In this document: one piece after another, positions 1-8,371 of the stretch | How positions within the stretch are numbered: the first letter of the stretch is position 1 | Layout: each line of letters opens with the position of its first letter | DNA from: Acidimangrovimonas sediminis | GTDB lineage: Bacteria; Pseudomonadota; Alphaproteobacteria; Rhodobacterales; Rhodobacteraceae | Assembly (NCBI RefSeq): GCF_002871005.1 | Contig: NZ_PHSN01000010.1 | Location: forward strand, 1-64,000 | DNA length: 64,000 nt | Direction of reading: 5' to 3' | Translations under genes and position numbers: made by a program | Notes under the pieces: model-generated | What the model saw: only the letters and a program-made list of their open reading frames with translations | Databases searched by the model: none | Told to the model about the DNA's origin: nothing

Positions 1-201
1 GCGAGCAGAAAGTGGGACCGGGGCGGCGGCGCATCCTTGCTTCCTGCGCAGTGACCTCGGAAGCATGGAGGCGTGGCCATGTGCTGGATCATTGTCCAAC
101 CTCCGGGACTTGCGGCATCATCCTTGCGTGGGCATATCTTGAAGGACGCGCATCACCCCTTATCCGACTGCGTCGGGAAACATGCACAGGGAGGCCCCCC
201 G

Positions 202-516
202 ATGACCACCTTCGACGACCGCGAGAATGCGTTCGAATCCAAGTTCGCCCATGATGCCGAGATGCAGTTCCGCGCCGAGGCGCGGCGCAACAAGCTGCTC
301 GGCCTCTGGGCCGCCGAGATGATGGGCCTGACCGGCACGGCGGCGAGCGATTATGCCCTGACCGTGGTCAAGGCCGATTTCGCCGAGCCGGGCCACGAGG
401 ATGTGGTGCGCAGGGTGGTGGCCGATCTCGACGGCAAGGCCTCGGCCGCGGATATCCGGCTGAAGATGTCGGAGCTTCTGTCGGTCGCCAAGGGCCAGCT
501 TCTGGCCGAGAACTGA
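202..516 (+). CDS. DUF1476 family protein, F1-ATPase zeta-type inhibitor
   Basis: A 104-residue, highly charged, mostly helical protein with no signal peptide or membrane segment. It matches the DUF1476 family, whose Paracoccus denitrificans member is the zeta subunit that inhibits ATP hydrolysis by F1-ATPase. The N-terminus (MTTFDDRENAFESKF...) and the following ARRNKLLGLWAAEMMG stretch are typical of the family. The start at 202 is chosen because GGGAGG lies just upstream and the family begins with this Met; the open frame runs further upstream without similarity. It stands alone ahead of the homocysteine methyltransferase gene and is probably transcribed separately. Family assignment is firm; the inhibitory role is carried over from the family. 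Confidence 0.85.
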   Translation: MTTFDDRENAFESKFAHDAEMQFRAEARRNKLLGLWAAEMMGLTGTAASDYALTVVKADFAEPGHEDVVRRVVADLDGKASAADIRLKMSELLSVAKGQLLAEN

Positions 517-665
517 ACCGGCACAGGCGCGCCCGGATGGCGGCGCACTGAATCGAATTGCCCTGACGGGCCGCGCGTGGCACACCCTGCCCTGCGCGCC
601 CCTGTTCGTTCGCGGTGCAGCGCAGGCCCAGATCCGACGCCCCGATCCGACCAAGGGAGACACCG

Positions 666-1679
666 ATGAGCGACCTTCTGTCCAAGCTTCTGGCCGAGCG
701 CGACTGGCTGATGGCCGATGGCGCCACCGGGACCAACCTGTTCAACATGGGGCTGAGTTCGGGCGAGCCGCCGGAGTTGTGGAACGTCGACCGGCCGGAC
801 AACATCCGCACGCTCTATCGTGGTGCGGTTGATGCGGGGTCGGACATCTTTCTCACCAATTCCTTCGGCGGCAACGCGGCGCGGCTGAAGCTGCATGACG
901 CGCAGGACCGGGTGGCGGAGCTGAACCGGGTGGCGGCGGAGCTGGGCCGCGAGGTGGCCGATGCCGCCGGGCGGCCGGTCGTCGTGGCCGGCTCCATGGG
1001 TCCAACCGGAGAGATCATGCAGCCGATGGGCAACCTTACCCACGAGCTGGCCGTCGAGATGTTCCACGAACAGGCCGAGGGGCTGAAGGCCGGCGGGGTC
1101 GACGTGCTCTGGGTCGAGACGATCTCGGCCCCCGAGGAATACAAGGCCGCGGCCGAGGCGGCCGCGCTGGCCGGCATGCCCTGGTGCGGCACGATGAGCT
1201 TCGACACCGCGGGGCGGACGATGATGGGCGTGACCTCGGCCGCCTTCGCGGCGCTGGTCGAGGGGCTGCCCAATCCGCCGCTGGCCTTCGGCGCGAATTG
1301 CGGCGTGGGGGCGTCGGACCTGATGCGCACCGTGCTGGGCTTTGCCGCCCAGGGGACGGAGCGGCCGATCATCGCCAAGGGCAACGCCGGGATCCCGAAG
1401 TTCCACGACGGCCATATCCATTACGACGGCACGCCCGAGCTGATGGCGGAATACGCCGTGCTGGCCCGCGACGCCGGCGCCAGGATCATCGGCGGATGCT
1501 GCGGCACGATGCCCGAACATCTGGCGGCGATGCACAAGGCGCTGGTGGAGCGGCCACGCGGGCCCCGCCCGACGCTCGACCAGATCGCCGAGACGCTGGG
1601 CGGCTTTTCCTCGGCCTCCGACGGGACCGGCGACGAGGCCGGCCCCGCGCGCGAACGTCGCGGGCGGCGTCGGGGCTGA
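666..1679 (+). CDS. bmt: Homocysteine S-methyltransferase (betaine-homocysteine methyltransferase family), split-MetH homocysteine module
   Basis: A 337-residue homocysteine methyltransferase barrel. It has the N-terminal DGATGTNLF motif (about 18-26) and zinc ligands Cys212 (in GANCGVG) and Cys278/Cys279 (in GGCCGT). Family members move a methyl group to homocysteine from betaine or from a methylated corrinoid protein. A separate corrinoid protein (3297-3998) and a methyl-THF:corrinoid methyltransferase (10444-11445) lie nearby, so it is probably the homocysteine-binding part of a split methionine synthase; betaine remains a possible donor. The start at 666 follows AAGGGAGA. The C-terminus (about 320-337) is rich in arginine, outside the catalytic fold, and may be a docking tail. 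Confidence 0.85.
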   Translation: MSDLLSKLLAERDWLMADGATGTNLFNMGLSSGEPPELWNVDRPDNIRTLYRGAVDAGSDIFLTNSFGGNAARLKLHDAQDRVAELNRVAAELGREVADAAGRPVVVAGSMGPTGEIMQPMGNLTHELAVEMFHEQAEGLKAGGVDVLWVETISAPEEYKAAAEAAALAGMPWCGTMSFDTAGRTMMGVTSAAFAALVEGLPNPPLAFGANCGVGASDLMRTVLGFAAQGTERPIIAKGNAGIPKFHDGHIHYDGTPELMAEYAVLARDAGARIIGGCCGTMPEHLAAMHKALVERPRGPRPTLDQIAETLGGFSSASDGTGDEAGPARERRGRRRG

Positions 1680-1908
1680 GCGCCAAGCCGCGACGCGCGT
1701 TTGTGACCGGGAATGGCGCATCCGCGGGGGTTCCCCGCCCCAGCACCCGCCGCATCCGCCGCATCCGCGGGGGTTTCACACCCCCGCACCCCCGTGGAGT
1801 ATTTCTACAAGAAAGAACAAGGGGCCGGACGGCGATGTCGTTCGGGTCTTTTCGGTGAGTGCGGGCCGCGGGCGGGCGCCCTGACGCGCCACGGGCCCGG
1901 GGCGCATC
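1680..1908. other. Convergent intergenic region with GC-rich repeat
   Basis: This is the 3'-3' junction between the homocysteine methyltransferase gene and the radical SAM gene. It holds a partial copy of the extragenic repeat found complete at 11505 and 15118. No coding sequence is supported here. Confidence 0.7.
1761..1816. repeat. Partial extragenic repeat (half copy of the 124-bp element)
   Basis: The segment carries GCATCCGCGGGGGTTTCACA followed by CCCCCGCACCCCCGTGG and an AT-rich GTATTTCT step. About 40 bases match one end of the 124-bp element at 15118-15241. GGGGGT and ACCCCC arms can form a hairpin, and the location between convergent genes suggests a bidirectional terminator. A second GCATCCGCGGGGGTT begins near 1718. 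Confidence 0.75.
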
Positions 1909-2991
1909 TCAGAGCGCCAGGCTCAGCTGGTCGCCGGGACGCGGCGGCGGGGCGAAGAGATCGGTGCGGAGCGGGGCCGCGCGACCGTCAAGGCCGGTGC
2001 GGGCGGCGGCCCGGCGAAAGCGCTGGCGGGCAAGATCGGACCAGGTGCCCTGCCCCGTCATGCGTTTGCCCCATTCCGGATCGTAATCCTGCCCGCCGTG
2101 CAGATCGCGCACCCGCCCCATGACGCGCGCCGCGCGGTCGGGGTAATGCGTGGCCAGCCAGTCGCGGAACAACGGCGCCACCTCGCGCGGCAGTCGCAAC
2201 ATGATCCATGAGGCGGAGGTCGCCCCGGCCGCGGCGGCGGCATCGAGAATCGCCTCGGTCTCAGTATCGGTGAGGCCGGGCACCACCGGCGCCACCATCA
2301 CGCGCACCGGAACCCCGGCCCCGGACAGCCTCCGGATCGCCTGCAGGCGGCGCGCGGGGCGTGGCGCGCGCGGCTCCATCGCACGGCTGAGACCGTCGTC
2401 GAGCGTGGTGACGGAAATTCCCACATGCGCCAGCCCCTGCGCGGCCATCGGTGCCAGCAGGTCGAGGTCACGCTCGATCATCGCGCCCTTGGTGACGATG
2501 GTCACCGGGTGGCGGAAAGCCGAAAGGACCTCCAGCACCTCGCGCATCACGCGATGCTCGGCCTCGATCGGCTGGTACGGGTCGGTGTTGGTGCCGATGG
2601 CGATGGGGCCGGGCGTGTAGGACCTTGCCCGAAGCTCGCGCTCCAGCACCGCACCGATCCCCGGTCGGGCGATCAGCCGGGTCTCGAAATCCAGCCCCGG
2701 CGAAAGGTTGAGGTACGCATGGCTGGGCCGGGCGAAACAGTAGATGCAGCCGTGTTCGCACCCGCGGTAGGGGTTGATCGAACGGTCGAACGGGATATCG
2801 GGCGAGGTATTGCGGGTGATCGCCGAGCGCGGGCGTTCGATCCGCACCTCGGTGCGCAGGACGCGGGCGTCCTCGGGCAGGTCCCACCCGTCGTCGAAAG
2901 CCGCGCGCGCCTGCCCCTCGAACCGCCCTTCAGCGTTCGATCCTGCGGCGCGGCCCGGGGTGCGGAGCCAGGGGGAAAGCGTCTCGTCCAT
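1909..2991 (-). CDS. PA0069/SplB-like radical SAM protein, putative SOS gene
   Basis: A 360-residue radical SAM enzyme with the cluster motif Cys78-x3-Cys82-x2-Cys85 in RGCEHGCIYCFARP. Overall it resembles the PA0069/Rv2578c family, distant relatives of spore photoproduct lyase. The substrate is unknown; a DNA repair role is inferred from the relationship and the regulation. The start at 2991 is chosen because a perfect GTTC-N7-GTTC box ends 13 bases upstream; longer frames starting at 3021 or 3048 would put that box in or at the coding region. It is convergent with the homocysteine methyltransferase gene and appears monocistronic, breaking up an otherwise one-carbon neighbourhood. Family call is firm, repair role moderate. 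Confidence 0.85.
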   Translation of the reverse strand: MDETLSPWLRTPGRAAGSNAEGRFEGQARAAFDDGWDLPEDARVLRTEVRIERPRSAITRNTSPDIPFDRSINPYRGCEHGCIYCFARPSHAYLNLSPGLDFETRLIARPGIGAVLERELRARSYTPGPIAIGTNTDPYQPIEAEHRVMREVLEVLSAFRHPVTIVTKGAMIERDLDLLAPMAAQGLAHVGISVTTLDDGLSRAMEPRAPRPARRLQAIRRLSGAGVPVRVMVAPVVPGLTDTETEAILDAAAAAGATSASWIMLRLPREVAPLFRDWLATHYPDRAARVMGRVRDLHGGQDYDPEWGKRMTGQGTWSDLARQRFRRAAARTGLDGRAAPLRTDLFAPPPRPGDQLSLAL

Positions 2992-3004
2992 GGGGGCGAG
3001 AATA

Positions 3005-3019
3005 GAACATTTGAAGAAC
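3005..3019 (-). promoter_or_regulatory. LexA (SOS) box GTTC-N7-GTTC
   Basis: On the minus strand the sequence reads GTTCTTCAAATGTTC, an exact match to the GTTC-N7-GTTC direct repeat bound by LexA in alphaproteobacteria. It lies 13 bases upstream of the radical SAM start codon, where a bound repressor would block transcription or translation start. It is the only such box noticed in the window. Confidence 0.75.
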
Positions 3020-3296
3020 ATTTCAAGACGGGCACCTCCACGATCCACGACCCGCCCCCTGCCCGACGGCGCAAAGGTCGCGCGCGTGATAGCGGCACAA
3101 CGGCCTGCCCTCCCGGGACGCCCCGGCCCCGCCTGACCGGACAGCGCGACGGCGGCGGCGGCGGGGCGATGTCCGCCTCGGCGCCCTCAACCTGCGGCAA
3201 CAGGTCGCCTGCGTCCGCGCGGAAGTCGCAAACTGGCGCTCCGGGCGCCCCGGTTTGTACGTAGATGGGCGCGAGATCCTCTGGCGGAGCGCGACC
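3020..3296. other. Divergent intergenic region, radical SAM / corrinoid protein
   Basis: About 280 bases between divergent genes. Apart from the LexA box on the left edge, and a GGAG at about 3286 just ahead of the corrinoid gene, nothing was recognised. A cobalamin riboswitch was looked for by eye and not found. Confidence 0.5.
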
Positions 3297-3998
3297 ATGG
3301 CCGACGAAGACGACGAGATCATCCTTTCCGAACTGTCGGACGACGAGCTCGTGCTGCAGATGCACGACGACCTCTACGACGGCCTGAAGGAAGAGATCGA
3401 GGAGGGCGTCAACATCCTCCTGGGGCGCGGCTGGGTGCCCTATGACGTGCTGACCAAGGCCCTGGTCGGCGGGATGAAGATCGTCGGCGACGACTTCCGC
3501 GACGGTATCCTCTTCGTGCCCGAGGTCCTTCTGGCGGCCAACGCGATGAAGGCGGGGATGTTCATCCTCAAGCCGCTGCTGGCCGAGACCGGCGCGCCGC
3601 GCATGGGCAAGATGGTGATCGGCACCGTCAAGGGCGACATCCACGACATCGGCAAGAACCTCGTCGCCATGATGATGGAAGGCGCGGGCTTCGAGGTGGT
3701 CGACCTCGGCATCAACAACGCGGTCGAGAAATACCTCGAGGCGCTGGAAAGCGAACAGCCCGACATCCTCGGGATGTCGGCCCTGCTGACCACGACCATG
3801 CCCTACATGAAGGTCGTGATCGACACGCTGAAGGAAAAGGGCATGCGAGAGGATTACATCGTTCTCGTCGGCGGCGCCCCCCTGAACGAGGAATTCGGCC
3901 GCGCGATCGGCGCCGACGCCTATTGCCGCGACGCCGCGGTGGCGGTCGAGACGGCGAAAACCTTTGTCGCGCGCAAGCACAACAGCATGGGCGCCTGA
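3297..3998 (+). CDS. B12-binding corrinoid protein, split-MetH cobalamin module
   Basis: A 233-residue methyltransferase corrinoid protein. A helical cap domain spans about 1-95. The Rossmann-type B12 domain follows, with DxHxxG at Asp114/His116/Gly119 (GDIHDIGKN), a SALLTTTM loop near 165 and a VGGAP loop near 197. His116 should be the lower cobalt ligand. It would shuttle methyl groups between the methyl-THF methyltransferase (10444) and the homocysteine methyltransferase (666). The start at 3297 gives the normal family N-terminus and sits behind GGAGC; a longer frame from 3255 is unlikely. The first 30 residues contain 12 acidic and no Lys or Arg, opposite to the basic tails of both methyltransferases. 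A strong hairpin follows the stop. Confidence 0.88.
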   Translation: MADEDDEIILSELSDDELVLQMHDDLYDGLKEEIEEGVNILLGRGWVPYDVLTKALVGGMKIVGDDFRDGILFVPEVLLAANAMKAGMFILKPLLAETGAPRMGKMVIGTVKGDIHDIGKNLVAMMMEGAGFEVVDLGINNAVEKYLEALESEQPDILGMSALLTTTMPYMKVVIDTLKEKGMREDYIVLVGGAPLNEEFGRAIGADAYCRDAAVAVETAKTFVARKHNSMGA

Positions 3999-4014
3999 CG
4001 CCCCTGCACTGCCT

Positions 4015-4050
4015 CGCCCCGGCGGCCTGGCTGCCGGGGCACTTTTCTTC
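4015..4050 (+). terminator. Rho-independent terminator after corrinoid gene
   Basis: CCCCGGC (4017-4023) pairs with GCCGGGG (4033-4039) and is followed by CACTTTTCTT, 18 bases after the corrinoid stop codon. It would separate this gene from the DUF1638 pair downstream. Confidence 0.7.
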
Positions 4051-4112
4051 CCTGCGCGCAGGGTTGCAATGGCCCTCGCCCCGGCCCAGATCGGAGGCAA
4101 AGGGAGATTGCC

Positions 4113-4280
4113 ATGCCCGCCTACCGCTTTTCCTCGCTCCTGATGCTGGTGATCGCCGCCGCGGCGCTGACGCTGGGCGTCGCCTACTGGGTACAGGGCG
4201 CCATCGGGATCAAGGGCGGCGCCTTCGTGGCGATCGCCGTGCTCCTGTGCCTGCGCCTCGCGCTCGAGCGCAAGCGATGA
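4113..4280 (+). CDS. Small two-helix membrane protein, 55 aa
   Basis: A short reading frame encoding MPAYRFSSLLMLVIAAAALT onward and ending LALERKR. It has two hydrophobic segments (about 7-27 and 35-51) split by a Gly/Lys turn, and a positively charged end. An AGGGAG ribosome binding site lies 6-7 bases upstream. The stop overlaps the start of the DUF1638 gene (ATGA), implying translational coupling. No known domain is recognised. Coupling to DUF1638 and the one-carbon setting suggest a role with that protein, but the function is unknown. Confidence 0.7.
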   Translation: MPAYRFSSLLMLVIAAAALTLGVAYWVQGAIGIKGGAFVAIAVLLCLRLALERKR

Positions 4281-4936
4281 CAGCCGCCCGGCCCTCCGAC
4301 GCCACGCTTTCGGACACCGCTCTTTCAGACGAGGGCCTGGCGCCGGAGCTGGCGGGACGGATCCTGCTGATCGCCTGCGGCGCGCTGGCGCACGAGATCC
4401 TCGCGCTGAAGCGGATCAACGGCTGGGACCACATGGACCTGCGCTGCCTGCCCGCGAAGCTCCACCTCTGGCCCGACCGAATCCCCGCCGCCATCGAAGC
4501 GGCGGTGACGGAGGACCGCGCGCGCTACGACACCGTGTTCGTGGTCTACGCGGATTGCGGCACTGGCGGGCTGTTGCAGCAGACCTGCACGCAATTGGGC
4601 GTCGAGATGATCGAAGGCCCCCATTGCTACTCGTTCTTCGAAGGCAACGCGGCCTTCGCCGCCAAGGCGGAAGAGGAATTCACCGCCTTCTACCTGACGG
4701 ATTTCCTGGTCCGGCAGTTCGACGCCTTCGTCTGGAAACCGATGGGCCTCGACAGCCACCCGGAGCTGCGCGACATGCTCTTCGGCAATTACGACAGGCT
4801 CGTCTACCAGGCCCAGACCGAGGACCCGGCGCTTGACGCCAGGGCCGAAGACTGCGCCCGCCGCCTCGGCCTTGCCTACGAGCGGCGGTTCACCGGATAT
4901 GGCGACCTGGCGGTCGCCCTGGGCAAGCTCGGCTGA
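4277..4936 (+). CDS. DUF1638 domain protein
   Basis: A 219-residue soluble protein of the DUF1638 family. Recognisable parts are LLIACGALAHEI (about 30-41), the VVYADCGTGGLL loop (about 90-101) and GPHCYSFFEG (about 115-124). The conserved Cys and His residues would suit metal or cofactor binding, but no activity is established. The family is often found near corrinoid methyltransferase genes, as here. It starts inside the stop codon of the 55-residue membrane protein. A helper role in handling the corrinoid protein is plausible inference only. It ends at a large inverted repeat shared with msrA. Confidence 0.75.
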   Translation: MTAARPSDATLSDTALSDEGLAPELAGRILLIACGALAHEILALKRINGWDHMDLRCLPAKLHLWPDRIPAAIEAAVTEDRARYDTVFVVYADCGTGGLLQQTCTQLGVEMIEGPHCYSFFEGNAAFAAKAEEEFTAFYLTDFLVRQFDAFVWKPMGLDSHPELRDMLFGNYDRLVYQAQTEDPALDARAEDCARRLGLAYERRFTGYGDLAVALGKLG

Positions 4937-4937
4937 T

Positions 4938-5006
4938 CTTCATTGTTCCCCAAATACGCCTGCAACGGCGGGGCCGGGCCCTGCGTATTTAAGGGAACAA
5001 TGAAAG
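4938..5006. terminator. Long inverted repeat, bidirectional terminator between DUF1638 and msrA
   Basis: CTTCATTGTTCCCCAAATAC at 4938 is mirrored by GCGTATTTAAGGGAACAATG at 4983-5002, with a GC-rich centre. The arms carry T-rich and A-rich ends suited to terminating from both sides. The motif GCGTATTTnnGGGAACAATGA recurs at 33649-33674, also between convergent genes. Confidence 0.75.
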
Positions 5007-5024
5007 GCAGATCACGAAGGCGGG

Positions 5025-5531
5025 TCACTCTGCCGCGCTGCGTTTCGGTAGCACCCAGTCCGCGCGCGGGAAGTGACAGGTATAGCCGTTAGGGATCCGT
5101 TCGAGGTAATCCTGATGCTCGGGCTCGGCCTCCCAGAAATCGCCCGCGGGTTCGACCTCGGTCACGACCTTGCCGGGCCAGAGGCCCGAGGCCTCGACAT
5201 CGGCGATCGTGTCCAGCGCGACGGCCTTCTGGTCGTCCGAGAGAGTGTAGATCGCCGAGCGGTAGGACATGCCGCGATCGTTTCCCTGGCGGTTCACGGT
5301 GGTCGGGTCGTGGATCTGGAAGAAGAATTCCAGAAGCTCGCGATAGCTGATGCGGGCAGGATCGAAGACGATCTCGATCGCCTCGGCATGGGTGCCGTGG
5401 TTGCGGTAGGTGGCGTTCGGCACGTCGCCGCCGGAGTAACCGACGCGGGTCGCCTCGACCCCGGGGAGCTTGCGGATCAGGTCCTGCATGCCCCAGAAGC
5501 AGCCGCCGGCAAGAATGGCTTTCTCGGTCAT
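5025..5531 (-). CDS. msrA: Peptide-methionine (S)-S-oxide reductase MsrA
   Basis: A 168-residue MsrA with the catalytic motif GGCFWG (Cys11) at the N-terminus and the family's EVVFDP-like ([11 protein letters not shown]) and [14 protein letters not shown] segments. It reduces the S epimer of methionine sulfoxide in proteins or free methionine, with thioredoxin as reductant. Only one other cysteine is visible (in GYTCHF), a possible recycling residue. The start codon overlaps the msrB stop by four bases (ATGA), so the two are translationally coupled in the order msrB-msrA. No signal peptide, so cytoplasmic. Very secure call. Confidence 0.95.
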   Translation of the reverse strand: MTEKAILAGGCFWGMQDLIRKLPGVEATRVGYSGGDVPNATYRNHGTHAEAIEIVFDPARISYRELLEFFFQIHDPTTVNRQGNDRGMSYRSAIYTLSDDQKAVALDTIADVEASGLWPGKVVTEVEPAGDFWEAEPEHQDYLERIPNGYTCHFPRADWVLPKRSAAE

Positions 5532-5983
5532 TTCACATCCTCCTCGAAGAGATGGGCGTAATCGCCGTAGCCCTCGGCCTCCAGCTCCGCGACCGGGATG
5601 AACCGCAGCGAGGCCGAGTTGATGCAATAGCGCAGGCCGCCCCGGTCGCGCGGCCCGTCGGGGAACACGTGGCCCAGGTGACTGTCGCCGTGGGACGAGC
5701 GGACCTCGGTCCGCACCATGCCGTGGGTGCGGTCGGTCAGCTCGACCACGTGGTCGTTCTCGACCGGCCTGGTGAAGCTGGGCCAGCCGCAATGGCTGTC
5801 GAACTTGTCGAGGCTGGTGAAGAGCGGCTCGCCCGACACCACGTCGACATAGAGGCCCTCGCCCTTGAAGTCGTGGAATTCGTTCATGAAGGGCCGCTCG
5901 GTCCCGCTTTCCTGCGTGACCCGGTATTGTTCCGGTGTCAGGCGGGCGACGGCCTCGGCGCTCTTGGCATAGGTTCTGGTCAT
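5528..5983 (-). CDS. msrB: Peptide-methionine (R)-S-oxide reductase MsrB
   Basis: A 151-residue MsrB. It has SHCGWPSF (recycling Cys), GDSHLGHVF and [11 protein letters not shown] (catalytic Cys). The four-cysteine zinc site of many MsrB proteins is absent, so this is the zinc-free type. It reduces the R epimer of methionine sulfoxide and so complements MsrA, whose start overlaps its stop. The start at 5983 follows AAGGGGAG. No signal peptide. The adjacent split methionine synthase genes make methionine a local theme, but co-regulation is not shown. Confidence 0.95.
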   Translation of the reverse strand: MTRTYAKSAEAVARLTPEQYRVTQESGTERPFMNEFHDFKGEGLYVDVVSGEPLFTSLDKFDSHCGWPSFTRPVENDHVVELTDRTHGMVRTEVRSSHGDSHLGHVFPDGPRDRGGLRYCINSASLRFIPVAELEAEGYGDYAHLFEEDVK

Positions 5984-6039
5984 GGGGCTCCCCTTCGCGT
6001 TGCCCCTTATGTGGGGCGCATTGGGCCGCGCGTCCAGTG

Positions 6040-6819
6040 TCAGTCTTCGTCCTGGTCCATGGCCTCGGCCCCGTGCCCGTCGTCGGGACGCCCGCGGAAA
6101 CCGGTGGCGACCACGAACTTCTCGGAGCTGTCGGCGCGGCTGGCCGGCGGCTTGACGTTCGCGACCTTCTTGAAGGCGCGCTTCAGCAGCGCCTGCAACT
6201 CGTTCTCGGCGCCCCCCGCCAGCACCTTGGCGACGAAGGTCCCGCCTTCCTCCAGCACGTCGAAGGCCAGTTCGGCGGCGGCCTCGCACAGGGCCACGAT
6301 CCGGATATGGTCCGTCTGCTTGTGCCCCGAGGACGATGCGGCCATGTCCGACATCACCACGTCGGCCTTGCCACCGAGCCAGGCCTTGACCTTGTCGTCG
6401 GCGCCTTCCTCGAGGAAATCCAGCTGATGGATCTCGGCCCCCGCGATCGGCTCGACCTCCTGCAGGTCGATGCCCAGAACCGTGCCCACGGGCTTGCCCT
6501 TCTTCTCGCCGAGCGCGTTGACGCGCGGCACCGCCACCTGGCACCAGCCGCCGGGCGCGCAGCCGAGGTCGACCACCCGCGCCCCGGGCACGAGGAAGCC
6601 GTATTTCTCGTCCAGTTCGAGGATCTTGAAGGCCGCCCGCCCGCGGTACCCTTCGGCCCGGGCGCGCTTGACGTAGGGGTCGTTCAGCTGGCGTTCCAGC
6701 CAGAGGGTCGAGGACAGCCTGCGCCCCCGCGCGGTCTTGACCTTGACCCGCAGGTCACGTGCCCCGCGCCCGCTGGTCTTCTTCTCGCCGCCGCCCTTGC
6801 TGCCCTTCGATCCCGTCAC
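6040..6819 (-). CDS. rlmE: 23S rRNA 2'-O-ribose U2552 methyltransferase (RlmE/FtsJ)
   Basis: A 259-residue RlmE/FtsJ methyltransferase that modifies U2552 of 23S rRNA in the large subunit. It shows the Lys of RAAFKILEL, the SAM-binding [11 protein letters not shown], the Asp of VVMSDMAA, the Lys of FVAKVL and the Glu of [11 protein letters not shown], giving the K-D-K-E set. A basic Lys/Gly/Arg N-terminal tail of about 30 residues likely binds RNA. GTG at 6819 is chosen because AAAGGGA lies six bases upstream; no suitable ATG is present. It lies 54 bases downstream of the Ppx/GppA gene in the same direction, a pairing common in alphaproteobacteria. Confidence 0.92.
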   Translation of the reverse strand: MTGSKGSKGGGEKKTSGRGARDLRVKVKTARGRRLSSTLWLERQLNDPYVKRARAEGYRGRAAFKILELDEKYGFLVPGARVVDLGCAPGGWCQVAVPRVNALGEKKGKPVGTVLGIDLQEVEPIAGAEIHQLDFLEEGADDKVKAWLGGKADVVMSDMAASSSGHKQTDHIRIVALCEAAAELAFDVLEEGGTFVAKVLAGGAENELQALLKRAFKKVANVKPPASRADSSEKFVVATGFRGRPDDGHGAEAMDQDED

Positions 6820-6873
6820 GACAATCCCTTTCGTTCGCCGCCCCCTACCCCGGGCCGCGGCGCCCGGCAAGCA

Positions 6874-8019
6874 TTAATAGGGTCCTTCCTCCAACACTCC
6901 GTCGGCGCACATCTGGGCGTAGAGCAGCCCCTCGCGCAGGCCCCGGTCGGCGACCGAGAGGCGATCCGTGGGCCAGACCCGCATCAGCGCCTGCAGGATC
7001 GCGGCGCCGGACATGATCAGCGCGTGCCGGTCGCGCCCGATCCGCGGATCGCTGCGCCGCCCCTCGGGCCCGAGGCTGAGGTAGTCGCGGATCACCGCGT
7101 CGATCTGGTCCGAGGTCATCCGCAGCCCGTCCACCTTGTTGCGGTCATAGCGCTTCAGCCCGAGGAACGAGGCCGCAACCGTGGTCACGGTGCCCGAGGT
7201 GCCGATGATCTGGAACCCCTCGCGCGGGGTTTCGGCGTTGTAGGGGCTGAAATCGGCCAGCTTCTCCTCGAAGAACCAGCTCATCAGCGCGAAACGGGCG
7301 CTGTCGTCGTCGACATCGGTGAACTGGTCGCGCAGCGTGGCCACACCCAGCGGCACGCTGATCCAATCCACCATCCGCGCCACCGGCCCGATATCGTCGC
7401 GTGGCGAGAACCCCGCGTAAAGCCGCATGATGGAACGCGACTTCTCCCCCGGCGGCACCTTGGACAGGTCGAGCCAGACCAGCTCGGTCGAGCCGCCGCC
7501 GATGTCCACGACCAGCAGCTCCTCGGTCCGCTTCGAGACCAGCGGCGCGCAAGAGACGACGGCAAGGCGCGCCTCTTCCTCCGGCGCGATGATCTCGAGG
7601 CTGAGCCCGGTCTCGCGCTGGACGTGACGCATGAAGTCGCGCGCGTTGCGGGCGCGCCGACAGGCCTCCGTCGCGACAAGGCGCATCCGGCCGACGCCAT
7701 GCTTCTCGATCTTCTTCTGGCAGATCCGCAGCGCCTGCACGGTGCGCCCCATGGACGCCCGGCTCAGCCGCCCCGAGGCCTCCAGCCCCACGCCCAGCTG
7801 AACCGCCTTGGAAAAGCTGTCAAGCACGTGGAACTGGCTGCCGCGCGGGCGGGCAATCAGCATGCGGCAACTGTTCGTGCCGAGATCCAGCGCCGCATAA
7901 AGCGCGGGATCTATGGAAGGGGTGCGGGTCGGCTCCACCGGATCGGGGCCTGCGACGGCAATGTGCGGCTCTGCCGACTCCGGGAACGCGCCCTCCCCTT
8001 CGGGACGCTCGGGCGTCAT
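6874..8019 (-). CDS. Ppx/GppA family phosphatase
   Basis: A 381-residue member of the exopolyphosphatase/guanosine pentaphosphatase family. The actin-like ATPase fold shows in ALDLGTNSCRMLI (phosphate 1 loop), EACRRARNARDF and VVDIGGGSTELV (phosphate 2 loop). It would hydrolyse polyphosphate or pppGpp; sequence alone does not separate the two. An extra Pro/Glu-rich N-terminal stretch of about 40 residues precedes the domain. The start at 8019 sits behind GGAGG. It lacks the C-terminal HD-like domain of long Ppx proteins. It is upstream of and probably co-transcribed with rlmE. Confidence 0.88.
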   Translation of the reverse strand: MTPERPEGEGAFPESAEPHIAVAGPDPVEPTRTPSIDPALYAALDLGTNSCRMLIARPRGSQFHVLDSFSKAVQLGVGLEASGRLSRASMGRTVQALRICQKKIEKHGVGRMRLVATEACRRARNARDFMRHVQRETGLSLEIIAPEEEARLAVVSCAPLVSKRTEELLVVDIGGGSTELVWLDLSKVPPGEKSRSIMRLYAGFSPRDDIGPVARMVDWISVPLGVATLRDQFTDVDDDSARFALMSWFFEEKLADFSPYNAETPREGFQIIGTSGTVTTVAASFLGLKRYDRNKVDGLRMTSDQIDAVIRDYLSLGPEGRRSDPRIGRDRHALIMSGAAILQALMRVWPTDRLSVADRGLREGLLYAQMCADGVLEEGPY

Positions 8020-8371
8020 CTCGTCGCCCTCCAACTCAAGTTGCCCCCAAGGTAGCCCCGCCCGCCCCCGCGTGCAAGCGCCCGGGGATCGACGAAAGGC
8101 TGAATAAAGTGGCACGGCCACCGCAGGTGCCCACCTGCTTCGCGTCTTTCGCGCCGGAAATACGCCGGCGAAGGCGCGTGCGCCGTGCCCGCAGAGGGGC
8201 GCCAAGGGGTCGGCGCCTCCTCTTCACGAAACCGCGCGTCGCCCGCAATGCCGTGTCCGCCGGGCCGGGACCGCCCCCAAGGTCGCCTATCGCGCCGGAA
8301 ATGTCGAAATCCGACGAGGGGCGCCGCCCCGCCCGCCGTAGAGAAGAAGCCAAGGACGGAGGAAACCCGAC
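8020..8371. other. Divergent promoter region, no gene seen
   Basis: About 350 bases between the divergent Ppx/GppA and small 'virulence factor' genes. CGCGCCGGAAAT occurs twice (about 8149 and 8290). No coding or RNA gene is supported; promoters for both flanking genes should lie here. Confidence 0.5.

Noticed and set aside
517-665. Possible SAM or SAH riboswitch upstream of the homocysteine methyltransferase gene
   Set aside because: No match by eye to SAM-II, SAM-SAH or SAH aptamer cores. A covariance-model search would settle it.
3020-3296. Possible cobalamin riboswitch upstream of the corrinoid protein
   Set aside because: No B12-box-like sequence was seen in the expected place.
5935-8055. 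A 706-codon open frame on the plus strand opposite msrB, rlmE and the Ppx/GppA gene
   Set aside because: It is opposite well-identified genes, has Arg/Gly/Pro/His-rich composition and no known domain. It is a by-product of high GC content.
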